The position numbers and the translations under genes were made by a program. From contig CACVBU010000236.1 of assembly GCA_902728285.1 (NCBI GenBank), positions 1 through 64,000 on the forward strand: a stretch of DNA of 64,000 nt, given 5' to 3'. The DNA is from Clytia hemisphaerica (taxonomy: Eukaryota > Cnidaria > Hydrozoa > Leptothecata > Clytiidae). Every line of letters begins with the position of its first letter. The stretch's first letter is position 1. Positions 1 to 40,460 of this stretch are shown piece after piece. The notes beneath the pieces were generated by a model. That model was not told the DNA's origin, made no database searches, and saw nothing but the letters and a program-made list of their open reading frames with translations.

Positions 1-2375
1 TTTCAATCAATTCGATAGCAATGAATTTTCCAAAAAAAAAATAAAATCGGACCACATATCTGCCGTGATCTGAAAATTCATATTTTTGCAATTAAATCAA
101 CTCCTAAGAGTCTAGCTTGTGTTTTCCAGTAGTTGATATCGAGTAAAAGACTTATTTTTATCAATTTTTTTTGGACTAAAGTTTCATTTTATTTTCTGAC
201 AAAAGGTATTAACTTTAAAAATTTCAGCTTGAAAGAGCTTGAGTAAAGTAAAACTTGTGTGAAGATTTTTCCAAAATCAAGATGTTAAACTCCTTTTAAC
301 TCCTTCCTTTTAAATATTATACTATTCTAGGGTTTGGTCTTACACAATCAGCAAAAGTTTTGATCTGAAAACGATACCATTAATCTTGAATAAGGTCAAC
401 TCGTTTATGCAATTATCTCAAAATAAGAAAAATGCAATTACTTCCTTTTGTCAGATCACGGCAGATATCAGGTGGACAGGTGTTTTTTTATAAGAATGGT
501 GTAAATCCATTTCATCATGGATATTCTTAACTTTTTTGGGAAAATCATCTTAAAATATCTAACAGGATTCTTAGGTTAGGATCCTAGTAATTCAGACTAG
601 ATGTACATTTAGTCATACGTCCTCAAGCATAAAAGGGCATCTTTGGGAAAGGAAAAGAAGTGAGCCTGTTCTGGGGTAATACAGTTTGATTGAAAATGCG
701 CTAAAAATGGCATTCTTAGCTTGAGTAGCAAAATTCCATGATGGTGATATTCTTAGCATTATCCTTAATTTGAAAATAATAATTTCTTTTCATTCATAAT
801 ACACAACAGGTTATCAAAAGAATTTATGAAAAGAATGTTGTGATCTTGACTCGCCTAAAGGCTCGGAAAATATGACGAAAAATCTGAATTCAATATATCA
901 CATATTGTACTCGGTACCTATTACTTATCTATTGATCCATCTTATCCTCTTTGGGCGGACCTTCCAGCGCAGCTGGTTTATTATTTATTATTTGTTTCGC
1001 TATACACTTTTTTACACCGGGTGGTCCAAAAAAGACTTCGGACGTGTGTTGGCTTCTTGAGATCGAATAAATTCGGTCGACCCTGAAAATACTTTTATTA
1101 GTCAGAAGATAGTCTAAGTTAAATGTTGAGGTATAATTTTTAGGGGACAATGTCGTTTTAGAGTCATAGCTACAGTATTCAAAGTTAAAATTCACTTTTC
1201 GAAAAGTGGAAAAATACGCCAGAAGGGGGGGGGGATAGGAGTGAATAGGAGTGACCTTATCTTAAGTATTGTCAAATTTGTCAAAAAAATATGCTATTTT
1301 GAGCAAATATTACTTTTTAAAGCATTTAAATGATTATTTAGGTCGTAAAACTCGTTAAATGTGTCAAATTGTGTGTCTGTTATCGACATTTAATTCCTCT
1401 TTTTTGACGTGTTTTTGCACATTTAAAAAAGTGAATTTTGGCTTTGAAAGCTATATAAACTCCAAACCTACTCAACCAAATTCAAACGATTATAACTCAA
1501 CATTTAAGCTAGTTTACTATCTTCTAACTAATAAAAGTATTTACAGGGTCGTTCAAGAATTTATTCGATCTCAAGAAGCCAACAAACGAAGATTTTTGTT
1601 GACTCCCCGGTAAGAAAATTCATTACATATTTTTTGAGTTAGCTCTTTAAAACGAAAATTATATTTTGGTCATACATGTTTTTTTTACAGAGCGTGTATG
1701 ATGCAGAATATTTTCTCCTGTAAATGAGAGGTTCGAATGAAATATGTCTTTTGGAAAAATCATGCTATTAAAAGGGTTTCTACGGGAATAAAAGGAGCTT
1801 ATTTTAGGCAGTGTCTTCATACTGAGTCAGATAAATTAAAGCTACTGTTTTACGCAACGATATCTTGCAGACAAGTAAAAGATTGAAAGTTGTTTCGAGA
1901 TGTGACCTCACTTTCTATTGCTTTTGTAAACAAAAAAATAGCAAAGTTGATTTCGAGCAAATTTGTAATCGAAACCTTTTTCTAATCTTGTCGAAAACAA
2001 AACCTTTAACAGCATTCTTTATTACACTTTCATACAGCATTCTTAAATGCAGTTTTCAAGAATAACAAGTCAAAAAGACTAACTATAACGATCAAGAATC
2101 GTCTCGATAGGTAATTGTTTGGGGATCTTTTTATCGAGGGAGGGGGTAATTGTCTGGGGGGCAGTTGTCCTGGGAGTAGTTCAAGAGTGAGCGAAAATTA
2201 TCAACACTTTTACTTTACATCCGAATTTTCACGGAAAAAATTGATTTTCGATAAAATTTATACGAACGGAATTACGAGATTTAACACCAGTCCAAGTCAT
2301 TATGAAGCCTGTTTTGTGATCGAAGAATTTTTTGAGGTTTGTACTTAATACCTTGGAACTAGAAAATAAACTTAC
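1..2375. other. EPG5 intron 17 (partial): repeats only
   Basis: There is no exon here that I can support. A truncated copy of the TATAAGAATGGTG MITE family lies at about 478-775, and the 1013-1612 element is listed separately. 1613-2375 shows short open frames without recognisable protein. Confidence 0.6.
1013..1612. mobile_element. Inverted-repeat element, arms ~160 bp
   Basis: The left arm (from ACACCGGGTGGTC at 1014) and right arm (ending GACTCCCCGG) are inverted copies. Shared stretches include TTGAGATCGAATAAATTC, AATACTTTTATTAGT and AAATGTTGAG. No transposase frame is visible, so it is non-autonomous. Confidence 0.8.
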
Positions 2376-30987
<28,612 letters not shown>

Positions 30988-31499
30988 CTCAGTAACTGCT
31001 ACTTATTTTACATTTTTTCACATCTACATAACAAAATTTTTGTATAATGTATAACTGCAGCTGTTTTGAAATGAAATCTCTAATCAGCCAGAGGCACATT
31101 GACAAAATTTAACAAACAAATATAAACAAATAATAACAAACTTTATTCTATTTTTTTTGTTAAAGTGTACCCTTTTACTGTATAAAGTAATACCTTATAA
31201 CTATAACAACAATAATTAATAATGAATAAAGAAACAGCTTCAGGGCTTTCTCTTTGTGAGTATATAGTTTATTAAAAACATTTTTTCCAAAGAGTTAAAA
31301 GTGAACAACCTCAATGCATGCACAATTTCTTAGTTGAACTCCTTCAAAAGTCATGTGAAATTTAGCAAAGATTTTCACAATTTTACAAATTTTAGCCTAA
31401 ATTGGATCATAATATTTATATCATAATTTATTATCATGAATCCTAGGAAAGCTAGGTCATAATCATTTATTTTTCTTTTTAGCAATACACCTGGGTCTG

Positions 31500-31690
31500 A
31501 ATTAAAATAGGAAATGCGTCAATCATTCAGCTGACCAAAAATGACAAAAAATGACAAAAAATGACAAAATAACCTGTTAAGATTATCTTTATCTTTTTGT
31601 TAATGACTAGAAATTTTGACAAGGAAAATATATAAGCTTTTCATACAGCCAAACAGAATTAACATAGTTTTAATCAAAAAGTAATATCCA
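31500..31690 (+). repeat. Dispersed repeat shared with 55685-55870
   Basis: Both copies run CAGCTGACCAAAA(A)TGACAAA through TATATAAGCTTTTCATA and GCCAAA(C/T)AGAATTA in the same order. Class unknown. Confidence 0.75.
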
Positions 31691-32249
31691 AGTTTTATAA
31701 GCTTGAATTCGATCCACACTTTTTTCTCAAAAATGACGCTTTTTCGAAATAGAATTTTTTCAAATTTTCTTCATAACTTTAAAGTATCATAGCTCAAAAT
31801 TTAAGTTAGTCTTTCCTCTTTCTGATGGTAAAAAGTTTAGATTTACAACATTTTTACTTTTCTCAAAACCTCACTTGAAACGTGTACACTTTTTAGTGAA
31901 ACAACCAGTGCAGTAGTAAAAAAAGCACTTTTAAAAATGTAAGAAAAAAGGCAAAATCATTGGCAAAGAATTAAACTCAACAATAAAAAAATCTACAATC
32001 CAACTTTAAAAACAGACACAACAGTCAAAATTAAAATAGCAGAAATATTCAAAAACGCTCAAGAAGAAATTTTCTGAGGAAACAAATCATGAACACAAAA
32101 AACAACGTCAACAGCACAACCAATAAAATTTCACAATTTCAAATCAAATTTTTTTTGACCTTAACAAACTTTCAAAAACTATTAAAAGCCTCAAAAATAA
32201 CAAGCATAGCATCAATACAATTTCAAACACTTATAAACCAGACCTGATC

Positions 32250-32830
32250 AACCAAACGTGTCAAACTACAGTAATCGAACAATCGAACTCCATCGAACGA
32301 TTATAGTTAATTGAACCTAATTGAGTACACTCACAATTTTTTCGATTAGTTCAGTCAGTAAAAAGTTCGATTAGTTTGATGATATTTAAATCCTCATATC
32401 TTCCCTCACTTGCAAAAACTTTATTGTGGCATGCGATCGCCATTTCAACAGTTCCAAGCCTTTTGTCTATCCAGAATAAAATCCGTAGCCCCTCTGTTGC
32501 AATCTTGCCCGGGGCCGAGTGGCGGAATACTACGCCCAACAAACCGCATTTGGCATTAAAAGGATTTACAGGAGAAGTGTATAATCTGTTAACAGAAGTA
32601 CTTTCCCAATTTACATTCCAAATTTGGCTTTGAAAAGAAGCTAATCTACATGGCGGAGCGGCACAAACGTGACAAACAAGATTGGTTTATCGAACTGATC
32701 GAACCGCGAGCAATTGATTGAACTTAATCAACCACTCACAATGTTTTAAGAAATCTTAGAGTTGATGATGATGAGTTGGATGGAGTTGGATTATTAGTTC
32801 GATTGTTTGATTGGTTATCTGAAAAACTAC
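32250..32830. repeat. ATCGAAC word stretch
   Basis: ATCGAAC, TTCGATTAG and ATTGAAC recur on both sides of a G+C-richer middle (32400-32560). The middle has open frames on both strands but no family I recognise. Confidence 0.45.
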
Positions 32831-33780
32831 TAAAGGTTGAAAGATATTGTCAACTGCTCTAACTTGGGACTATCTGACAAGACATGGGACGGCAATTCGG
32901 CCACCATTTCACCGAACCTCCAAAGTCATTTGATTTGAGTTAATAAACGGCGTATTAAAAAATACACGATTTCTCTTTCGCACAGATAGGCTTTTAAATC
33001 GAAGCACACGCGAATGTCTGGGACAAAGAAGACCAAATTAGTGGCAAAACGATGGAGCATTTGACGCCACTCGCACTGCAAGTTACACACTCATTATTTG
33101 TTAATCCCATCTAACGATAGGCGGTTAGGTGGCAGGCGTTCTCTAATTCTCCAATCGATGTCCGGTCATTTTGAATGAAAGCAAAAAAGTTTAAAAAAGG
33201 GCGCGCTATCAGTGAAAGTTATCGTGACATGCTATGAACAGAAAGTATGATTGATAAACTTGCTGGAGTTATCAAAACAAATTTGTTGTCAAAGAGATTT
33301 AACAGTAATTGAAATTACAGGCCAGATTATCAACAGTCCCATGTTTCGATAGGCTACGTCATATCTTCCTTCATTTCGAGCGTAAAACTCCTACTCTTCG
33401 AGATATGAGCACTGCTCTTGTTTTGAATATTGAAATTCTTCGGATAAATCACATGCGCACTGAGGTTTTAATGATACAATAGAGAGTTATGAAACCTAAG
33501 CCAATCAGCTGTGTTTTAAACATTATTTTATTTGAAATCTCTATTGATAAACATCTTTTGTGAATGTTGTCTATTATGTTTAAACCTATTAATAAGCTAT
33601 TCCCGGTGGGGGCTACTAGTGGCCGCCTATAGCAGTGCCTATAGACCAAGAGTAAGGCCTAAAAGCCTGGAGCTGTCTATTGTGTAGACTAATGTTTTGA
33701 CCAATCGTCCCAAGTTAGAGCAGTTGACAGTAAGATATTTGCATATTCCATTTTGAAGTTCCATTTTTTGAAGATTTCTG

Positions 33781-35035
33781 TGCAAACAAAAACCTCCCGC
33801 CATCTTGTAACCTCTCCAGGGTGAATTGCACCAAATCTGTACCATGGGTTTGTAAACAAGACAAACTGTCTTCAAATTTCCACATAAGTAGATGTGTTAG
33901 GTATTAGAACTTCAGTTGTTGTGGATATGGTACTGTGGCTAGCTCAGTTGGTAGAGCATTTGCCTTACAATCTAAGGGTTGTGGGTTCGATCCCCGGTTA
34001 CCGCCAACTCAGCGGATGAGTAGCTTAGATTGGGTAATCTGATCTAGGCCTTAAGTTACTGGGAGCTGAGAGTAGGTGTGGCGCTCCACCTCAGCATTCG
34101 ATCTCCCAGGTCTAGGGCAAACAGAAAAGGGGATAGACTCCCTCACTCCTGGCTCCGCCGACAGCCACCAGATGAATATACTTACTTACTTACTGTGGCA
34201 GAATGTATCAGTCAGGATTAAAGTCATTTTTTGATACTTTGTTTCGTCTTTGAAATACTAGCAAAAATCTGTGATGGACGGGGGAGGGGTGGGCGTCCCG
34301 TCTGTCACGCATATGCCTGTCTTCCTACCACTCAATTTTTAATTAGACTTCCTAAATTCTTGACAATTTTATGTAATAATGCTACTCTATAATGGAAGTA
34401 TATGCTTCGCAAATTACAAGCCATTTTCTTGAACCAAACTTGAGTTATAACTGAAAATGTGTGACGGACGGGACACAATTTTTTTGCTTTCAAAGGTAAA
34501 TTCAGTACAAGATGCTTATTTGTTCAATTTTCCGGACTCAGGGGATTTTCTTGTTGCGTGTCCGGGAATTTTAACATTACTTTTTTCAGACTTACCCCAG
34601 ACTGAACGCGTGGTCCGCGCGACGTACTTAAACAATCGGGTGATTGCATTGGCATCAATTTCACCATCCCTATTCCGCCCGCTTTCATGTAAACTTGTCA
34701 ACCGCGTGTCGTCTGTGCGTTAACTCACAATCACGGGTTCACTTATCTGGCGCGGTTTGTTTGTCTGGGGATACAAATATTTTTTTCGTTCCCCAGACAT
34801 TTGCCCCAAATTGTCCGGGTAATCGGCAGGCTCGTACGAAACAAAATATTAAAAAATGACTTAGTCCCGACTAATACTTTCTGCCACAGTACCAAATCCA
34901 CTAAAACTTAAGCTCTAATATCTAACATATCCCATTCTATGGTAATTTGAATATATACAGTTTGCCTTGTTTACAAAACCACGGTACAGATTTGGCGCAA
35001 TTCACCCTCCAAGCAGCTTGGTAAAATCTGTGTGT
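33781..35035. mobile_element. Foldback element, arms ~200 bp, carrying a SINE in its left arm
   Basis: Left-arm GGGTGAATTG, ACCAAATCTGTACC, TTTGTAAACAAG, GGTACTGTGGC and AAAGTCATT appear inverted and in order in 34856-35010. The loop contains GTGACGGACGGGAC-type words in both orientations. Confidence 0.8.
33940..34190 (+). mobile_element. tRNA-derived SINE with 9-bp target duplication
   Basis: Pol III A box TAGCTCAGTTGG (33940-33951) and B box GGTTCGATCC (33984-33993) head a ~250-bp body that ends ATACTTACTTACTTACT. TACTGTGGC flanks it at 33931-33939 and 34191-34199. No proper 7-bp acceptor stem closes the tRNA part, so this is a SINE and not a tRNA gene. Confidence 0.85.
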
Positions 35036-36549
35036 TTTCATTTTGAGAAATACCAAGTGATTGATGACGCAAGCAATTAACAAAAGAAAAAAAAGAAAGA
35101 TCAAAGAGATTTTTTTTAACCAAGATTTAAGATACCTTCGCCAATCTTGGGAATCTCCATTTTTCAATATGTTATTCGCGCTTTTCGTGATGATTACTCT
35201 CATATAAATCTTATCACCACCAGAATTGGTGAAGTTTGAGAAATTGAAGCACACGAAGAATTGACTTTTTCAATCATCTGCGGTGGAGCTCAAGTTATCT
35301 GAAATTGGAATCTTAGACGATGTGCAATGAATTGTAACGAATGATGATTGTAGATTTTAAAGTCGTTAAAAGTGGGAAGTAATTATCTTGGGAGTAAATG
35401 AACTGAAAATCAATTAAAACAATGTAACAAAAAAGTTACAGAATTATGTCCATTATTATGTAAAGAAATGTGAAATGTTTTTATTTTGATGTAGAGTGAT
35501 AGTGAGTTATAATGTTCTACCGTTTTGCCTTTCTCGGCGTCACAAAATATGTGTAAGTACTTTCGTTTAGGGGTAAGGTCCATATTCAAAGTCGCCATAC
35601 GTAACGGGAAAAGACCAAGGTTTACAACGGCCGTATTCCATCACAATTTTTAAACGGCCTTTGTTTTTGAAACTCCCAAGGCAAGAATGTTATACTCTAA
35701 AACCACCCCTAAATTGCTCAGGGAAAGGATTTTGGATAGCGTGCTAAAGGAAAAAGCAAAGAAGTGAGCGCTATGATAAGCGGTCTTTGATTTTTTCCTT
35801 GGAATTTTTAGTGGAATTTCATTTTGGTCATCAATGCCACATCTAACTCTCAACATTCCGATGTACCTACCAGTATGGATTTCGTGTAACTAACGCCTAA
35901 GATCTTTGGCGTACAACTGAAACGTTTTTGGCGCATAGGCGTATAGGTACTTACAAAGATTGTTTGATTTTCAGTTGGCGTAAAGTAATAATTCCAGCTC
36001 GGCGTGAATGACTCCATAATCCATCAATTTTTAGCTTTCATTTGGCTAAATTTGCTTTAATTTATTAATCATGTTGGCACATGCGCCTCTTTTCCCATCT
36101 TGCACCATTATTGAAAAATTGAATGTTGGTATACAGTAGTCATCTGGGGTGATTACGGGACAGTTAAAATTAAGGGGTAAATACGGGACACCCCTAAAAA
36201 TGGTGTTATTGTTATAAATTTGGATTCAGATGGAGAGGATTTTGGAGTCATTCTAGCTGCTAGAAAAATGTCTAGTTAGATTATTCTAACATCATACTTT
36301 TGATTTTCAACAAAAGTTTCATAATATGTCACCATAAAAATCAATTTTCGTAGTTTTAGAAGGAACTTTTCAAGCTTTAGTGTCAGGAAGAGCTGCAATC
36401 ACTTTGATTATATTTTGACTGAATTCTGGCATCAAGATACTATGGTTTGAGATTATAATAGTCTCATTATCAAACAAGGCACCTTATCTCTAAAAAGTGT
36501 GTCCCATATTTACCCCGTAGTGAAATCTTAATTTTGGGGTAATTATACT

Positions 36550-37200
36550 TACTTACTTTTGGTTACTTTTGGTTGTCTTCGAGCTTCATGCTCTGGCAAG
36601 AAACTTTCTGCTTCACACCACAATGCTGCATCCATCAAACCTGAATAAAGGAAGGATGTCGGCAGCTAAACAGTTTTCATGTCAAGAATGGAGTTAGAGT
36701 CGGCTCTCCTGCACCCTGTGTAACCATGAATCTGTGGCTCGTCTGGGATCGAACTGAGGTGTCTGTCTAGAGAGTTTTTGAACTTTTCGACTGTAACATT
36801 CTTCATATCTCTAATACTCTTGGGCATTGAATTGAATAACTTAGCACCTTGCACAACAAGCGTGCTATCATGTAGTTTTGAACTATGGGTGCGAACACAC
36901 ATCCTTCCCAATCTTGGGAGTTCCTTGAATTGAAATTTATTGTTGATGTTTGGAACCAGATTTTCAGCTATTTTCCATGTATACAGGATCCGATATCTCT
37001 CCCTTCTTCTTTACTCACGTAAAGTTTTAGCTTTTTCAGACAATCCCAATAGTTTTTTGGAGTGCCAGTTATTCTTTTGAGAAATGATTTTTGGATTTCT
37101 TCTAATCTTTGGGTAGAACTGACAGCACTTGGACTCCATAGGACTGAGCAATATTCAATGACTGGAATAACCAATGATTTGTAATTAGAGTAACCATTAG
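36550..37200 (-). pseudogene. LINE reverse-transcriptase C-terminal remnant, copy 1
   Basis: Minus-strand reading gives YCSVLWSPSAVSSTQRLEEI, KRITGTPKNYWDCL, then after a frameshift near 37010 RYRILYTWKIAENLVPNIN, ending GYTGCRRADSNSILDM and stop. This is the conserved end of non-LTR retrotransposon ORF2. It is broken, lacks the catalytic domain, and has an (AAGT)n tail at about 36550. Confidence 0.8.
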
Positions 37201-37436
37201 TTGGGGTAAACGCGAAGAGAAAGTCCGCAGAATCCAGGAAATCAAGTTTTTTGCTTTCTCAATGGCTGAATGGGACACTAAAGTTGAGTTTCAAGTGTTT
37301 ATTTTTTAGAAGAAAAGTACAAACTTGATTTTCTAGTTTAATGGAATCATAACTACACTCTAAGTCTTTCAAAACCTGCAAAAGTTTGCATCTAAATTTA
37401 CTTCAGTTGGTCTAGATTGCTCTATACAAATATTAC

Positions 37437-39605
37437 TAGGGGTGGGGGTAAAATGGGGCTATCTTCAAATCATGCTGTGCTAGAGTTTTTTTGATGTGTT
37501 TCTACCCGAATAACAATAATCTGAAAAAAATTTTCAATTTCATGCATTTTTCAGGAATTGCCGGACCAAAAACTGCCGATTTTGGTCCCTAAACCCCCAA
37601 AATAGCAATTTTCGTCATTTTACTGGTATTTATCCTTGTTTATGATCCCACATGAAGCCAATTAGTATTCAAAGTTGTTTGAATATAATTTAGAAGTACT
37701 TAAGATATAATTTTGGTGCTTTCAACACCTGTTGGGACCAAAAATTAGGCAAATTTGGGCCAAAAACTCAAAAAAAGGTAATTTTTTATCAATTTTGTCA
37801 TGTAAAAGTTGCTTAAATGCACGTTATAGGCCTAAAACTTGCCATTCGTTTCAAAGAAATAATTGATGTATCACAGGGAGTCAAGATTAGGTGCCTCTGG
37901 GTATAGAATGGGCTTTAGAGGCTTAATTAAGCTAAATAAACAAGAAAATCAACTGTATTTTCTAAAAAAATGTAAAATATAAAGTTCAAATCTGATGCCG
38001 ATTTAAATATTTTCAAATGAATTTTTGATTCATTTTGCTAAAAATTATTAAGATTTAATATATATTAATCTATAATAATTCTGATTGAGTCCATCACAAT
38101 GAAGTGTGTTGATCAAACGCAAACAATACTGTTTTGCTGTTCATCAAATGAAAAAGTCTCTTTCTGGAATCTGCAGCCATATTAGGGTAGATCGTCAAAT
38201 GGCAAATTCAAAAAATTCAAAGTGTAGTATTTTTTTGTGAACATTTAATCTATTGTAAGACATTTTGCGCAATTTTTAACCTCCTAGGTAAAAAATCCAG
38301 CATTCCCCAGGGGGTCTTTGATTCGCACTAAAGCGAAAAATGAGCAAAAATGGCATTTTTTTGCCCATTTTAAGACTATAAAAAGCCAGAAAAGGGTCAA
38401 AATGGTTTCTAAATGGTGTCTTGTACTAATATTCAACACAAAAAGACAAAAGAACCCCAGCGAGATCGCTCAATGTTTCAATTTCAGGCTAAAAAGGCTG
38501 ATTTTCTCCGATTCTGGGTAGCAAAATGCACGAAAGCAGCATTTTTGAGGACCCACAACTTTTAAACTTTTTAAGGTACACACTTGAAATTTTCAGCAAT
38601 GAAACACTTCAGAGAAAGCTCCAGGAAAAATCAATCTTGAGTTTTCAAAAATTTCCTATAAATCCATAATGGCGCCCTAGAAATTGAGTTTTCATGCTAA
38701 ATGCCAATATTTCAAGCTAAAACTTGGTTTTCTTGGGCTAAAATCTCAAAAATGATTTCAAATGATGTCCTGAAATCTTTGGCTCTTGGAAGTATTCTGA
38801 AAATACTCTGGAAGAATCAAAATGGTTTGGGTCAGAAATTTGCCCTAGTCTGCCATTATGGCATTGCATTTCCAACTAAAACGCGATATTTAGAGTTTAA
38901 AGGCTGATTTTCTCAGGCTAAAATCTCAAAAATGGTTTCAAATGGTGTCCTGAAATCTTTTGGTGTTGAAGGTATTCTGGATATACTCTGGGAAAACCAA
39001 AATGGTTTGGGTCAGAAATTTGCCAAAGTCTGCCATTATGGAATTGTATTTCATTCTAAAACACAATGTTTTGAGTAAGCTTGAGTGTTCTTCCTAAAGA
39101 AATAAATAAAAAAAGCCCATTCTATACCCATAGGCCCCTGGTCTTGACTCCTTGTGATGCATTAATGATTTCCTTGAAATGAGTGGCAGCTTTCAGGCCT
39201 ATAACGTGGATTTAAGCAACTTTTACATAACAAAATTGACAAAAAATTACCTTTTTTTGAGTTTTTGGCCCAAATTTGCCTAATTTTTGGTCCAATAAGG
39301 TGTTGAAAGCACCTAAATTATATCTTAAGTACTTCTAAATTATACTCAAACAACTTTGAATACTAAATGGCTTCATGTAGGATCATAAACAAGGAGAAAT
39401 ATCAGTAAAATGACGAAAATTGCCATTTTGGGGGTTTAGGGACCAAAATCGGCAGTTTTTGGTCCGGCAATTCCTGAAAAAAGCATGAAATTGAATTTTT
39501 TTTTCAGATTATTGTTATTTGGGTAGAAACACATCAAAAAAACTCTAGCACAGCATGATTTGAAGATAGCCCCTAAAAAATGTTGATTTACCCCTACCCC
39601 TAATA
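37437..39605. mobile_element. 2.2-kb foldback element with ~490-bp arms
   Basis: 37437-37925 and 39110-39605 are inverted copies at high identity. Shared pieces include AATTGCCGGACCAAAAACTG, TTGGTCCCTAAACCCCCAAA and GATTTGAAGATAGCCCC in complement. The loop holds the tandem units at 38700-39060. No transposase. Confidence 0.9.
38700..39060 (+). repeat. Two tandem ~195-bp units
   Basis: GGCTAAAATCTCAAAAATG, then TTTCAAATG(A/G)TGTCCTGAA and GGTTTGGGTCAGAAATTTGC, occur at 38735 and again at 38915, diverged at scattered sites. Confidence 0.85.
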
Positions 39606-40460
39606 TTACTGTTTAAAGTGTCCCGTTATTACCCCAAAATGGGAAAAAAGCTGGGGTAAAAACGGGACACTATCACTAATTTTGTTGAAAGTCCTTTAAA
39701 TGATAGCACTTGGATTTGAAGTCATCAAATTCAAGTGAATGCAAAACCTCAAATATCATGACCTTTTGGAAAGATATCTGGATTTTTCAATAACATTTTA
39801 TACCTGTCCCATATTTATCCCGAGGGTGTCCCGTAATTACCCCAGAATGTGGGGACGTATGCGGGGTAATTACGGGACACCTTTAAAATAAATTTTAGGA
39901 ACATCTACTAAATTTCAAGGAAAAGTAATACATCTTATGTAAAGGTCATACTTTGACAAATAAAATATCAAAAGATCGGATCTCTAGGATTAATACTTTC
40001 AGAGTGATGCCCAAATAATTCAAAATCGTCCCGTAATTGCCCCAGATGACTATACAAAAGAAATTTTGCTTGGCGTGAGGCTTGCTGTACGGAAAAATAT
40101 CTTTGGCGCGAGATGTCGTGGAATCCATACTGGTGTACCTACCCAACCCACTAACGCTCTTTTCCCGTTACTCGTGGCGACTTTGAATATGGACGTATGT
40201 CCCTTACCTGCTTACATAATAAAAACATACGGATTTTACCAAGCTGTCAAGCAACTGAAACTATTTGATTAAAGATTTACCCTCCCCCCCCACCCCCCCA
40301 CCCCCCCCCCCCCCCCCCACCGTCTATAATAGTATAGATCCCCGCGTATTAGAAAATTTCACTTGTGTCTTGTTGGAGTATGATATCAGCCAACCTAACC
40401 ACGTACCTCTGATGTGTTCCTACTTTGACTAGCTGAGCAATACTGAAGCCAAATTTCGAG

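Larger units (their letters stand above)
30988..33770. other. Intergenic region upstream of EPG5
   Basis: It contains the EPG5 5' flank, a dispersed repeat at 31500-31690, A-rich retroelement-like DNA at 31900-32230 and the ATCGAAC word stretch at 32250-32830. No TATA box or other gene is recognised. Confidence 0.5.
36131..40056. mobile_element. Word-array element (GGGGTAATTACGGGACAC), 3.9 kb
   Basis: The ends GTAGTCATCTGGGG and CCCCAGATGACTA are inverted. About ten copies of GGGGTAATTACGGGACAC or its complement cluster in 36140-36550 and 39615-40045. It encloses LINE debris and a complete inner foldback element. Confidence 0.8.
35005..40255. repeat. Outer inverted-repeat pair of a nested element stack
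   Basis: 35010-35030 (AGCTTGGTAAAATC), 35565-35605 (CCATATTCAAAGTCGCCA, GTAACGGGAAAAG) and 35860-35880 (TACCTACCAGTATGGATT) reappear inverted at 40075-40255. The pair encloses 36131-40056. Confidence 0.65.

Noticed and set aside
32345-32640. Overlapping open frames on both strands in a G+C-richer block
   Set aside because: No domain recognised, no splice or start context, and repeat words lie on both sides.
33930-34015. tRNA gene
   Set aside because: A and B boxes are good but the 5' and 3' acceptor strands do not pair; a 250-bp body with (CTTA)n tail and target duplication shows it is a SINE.
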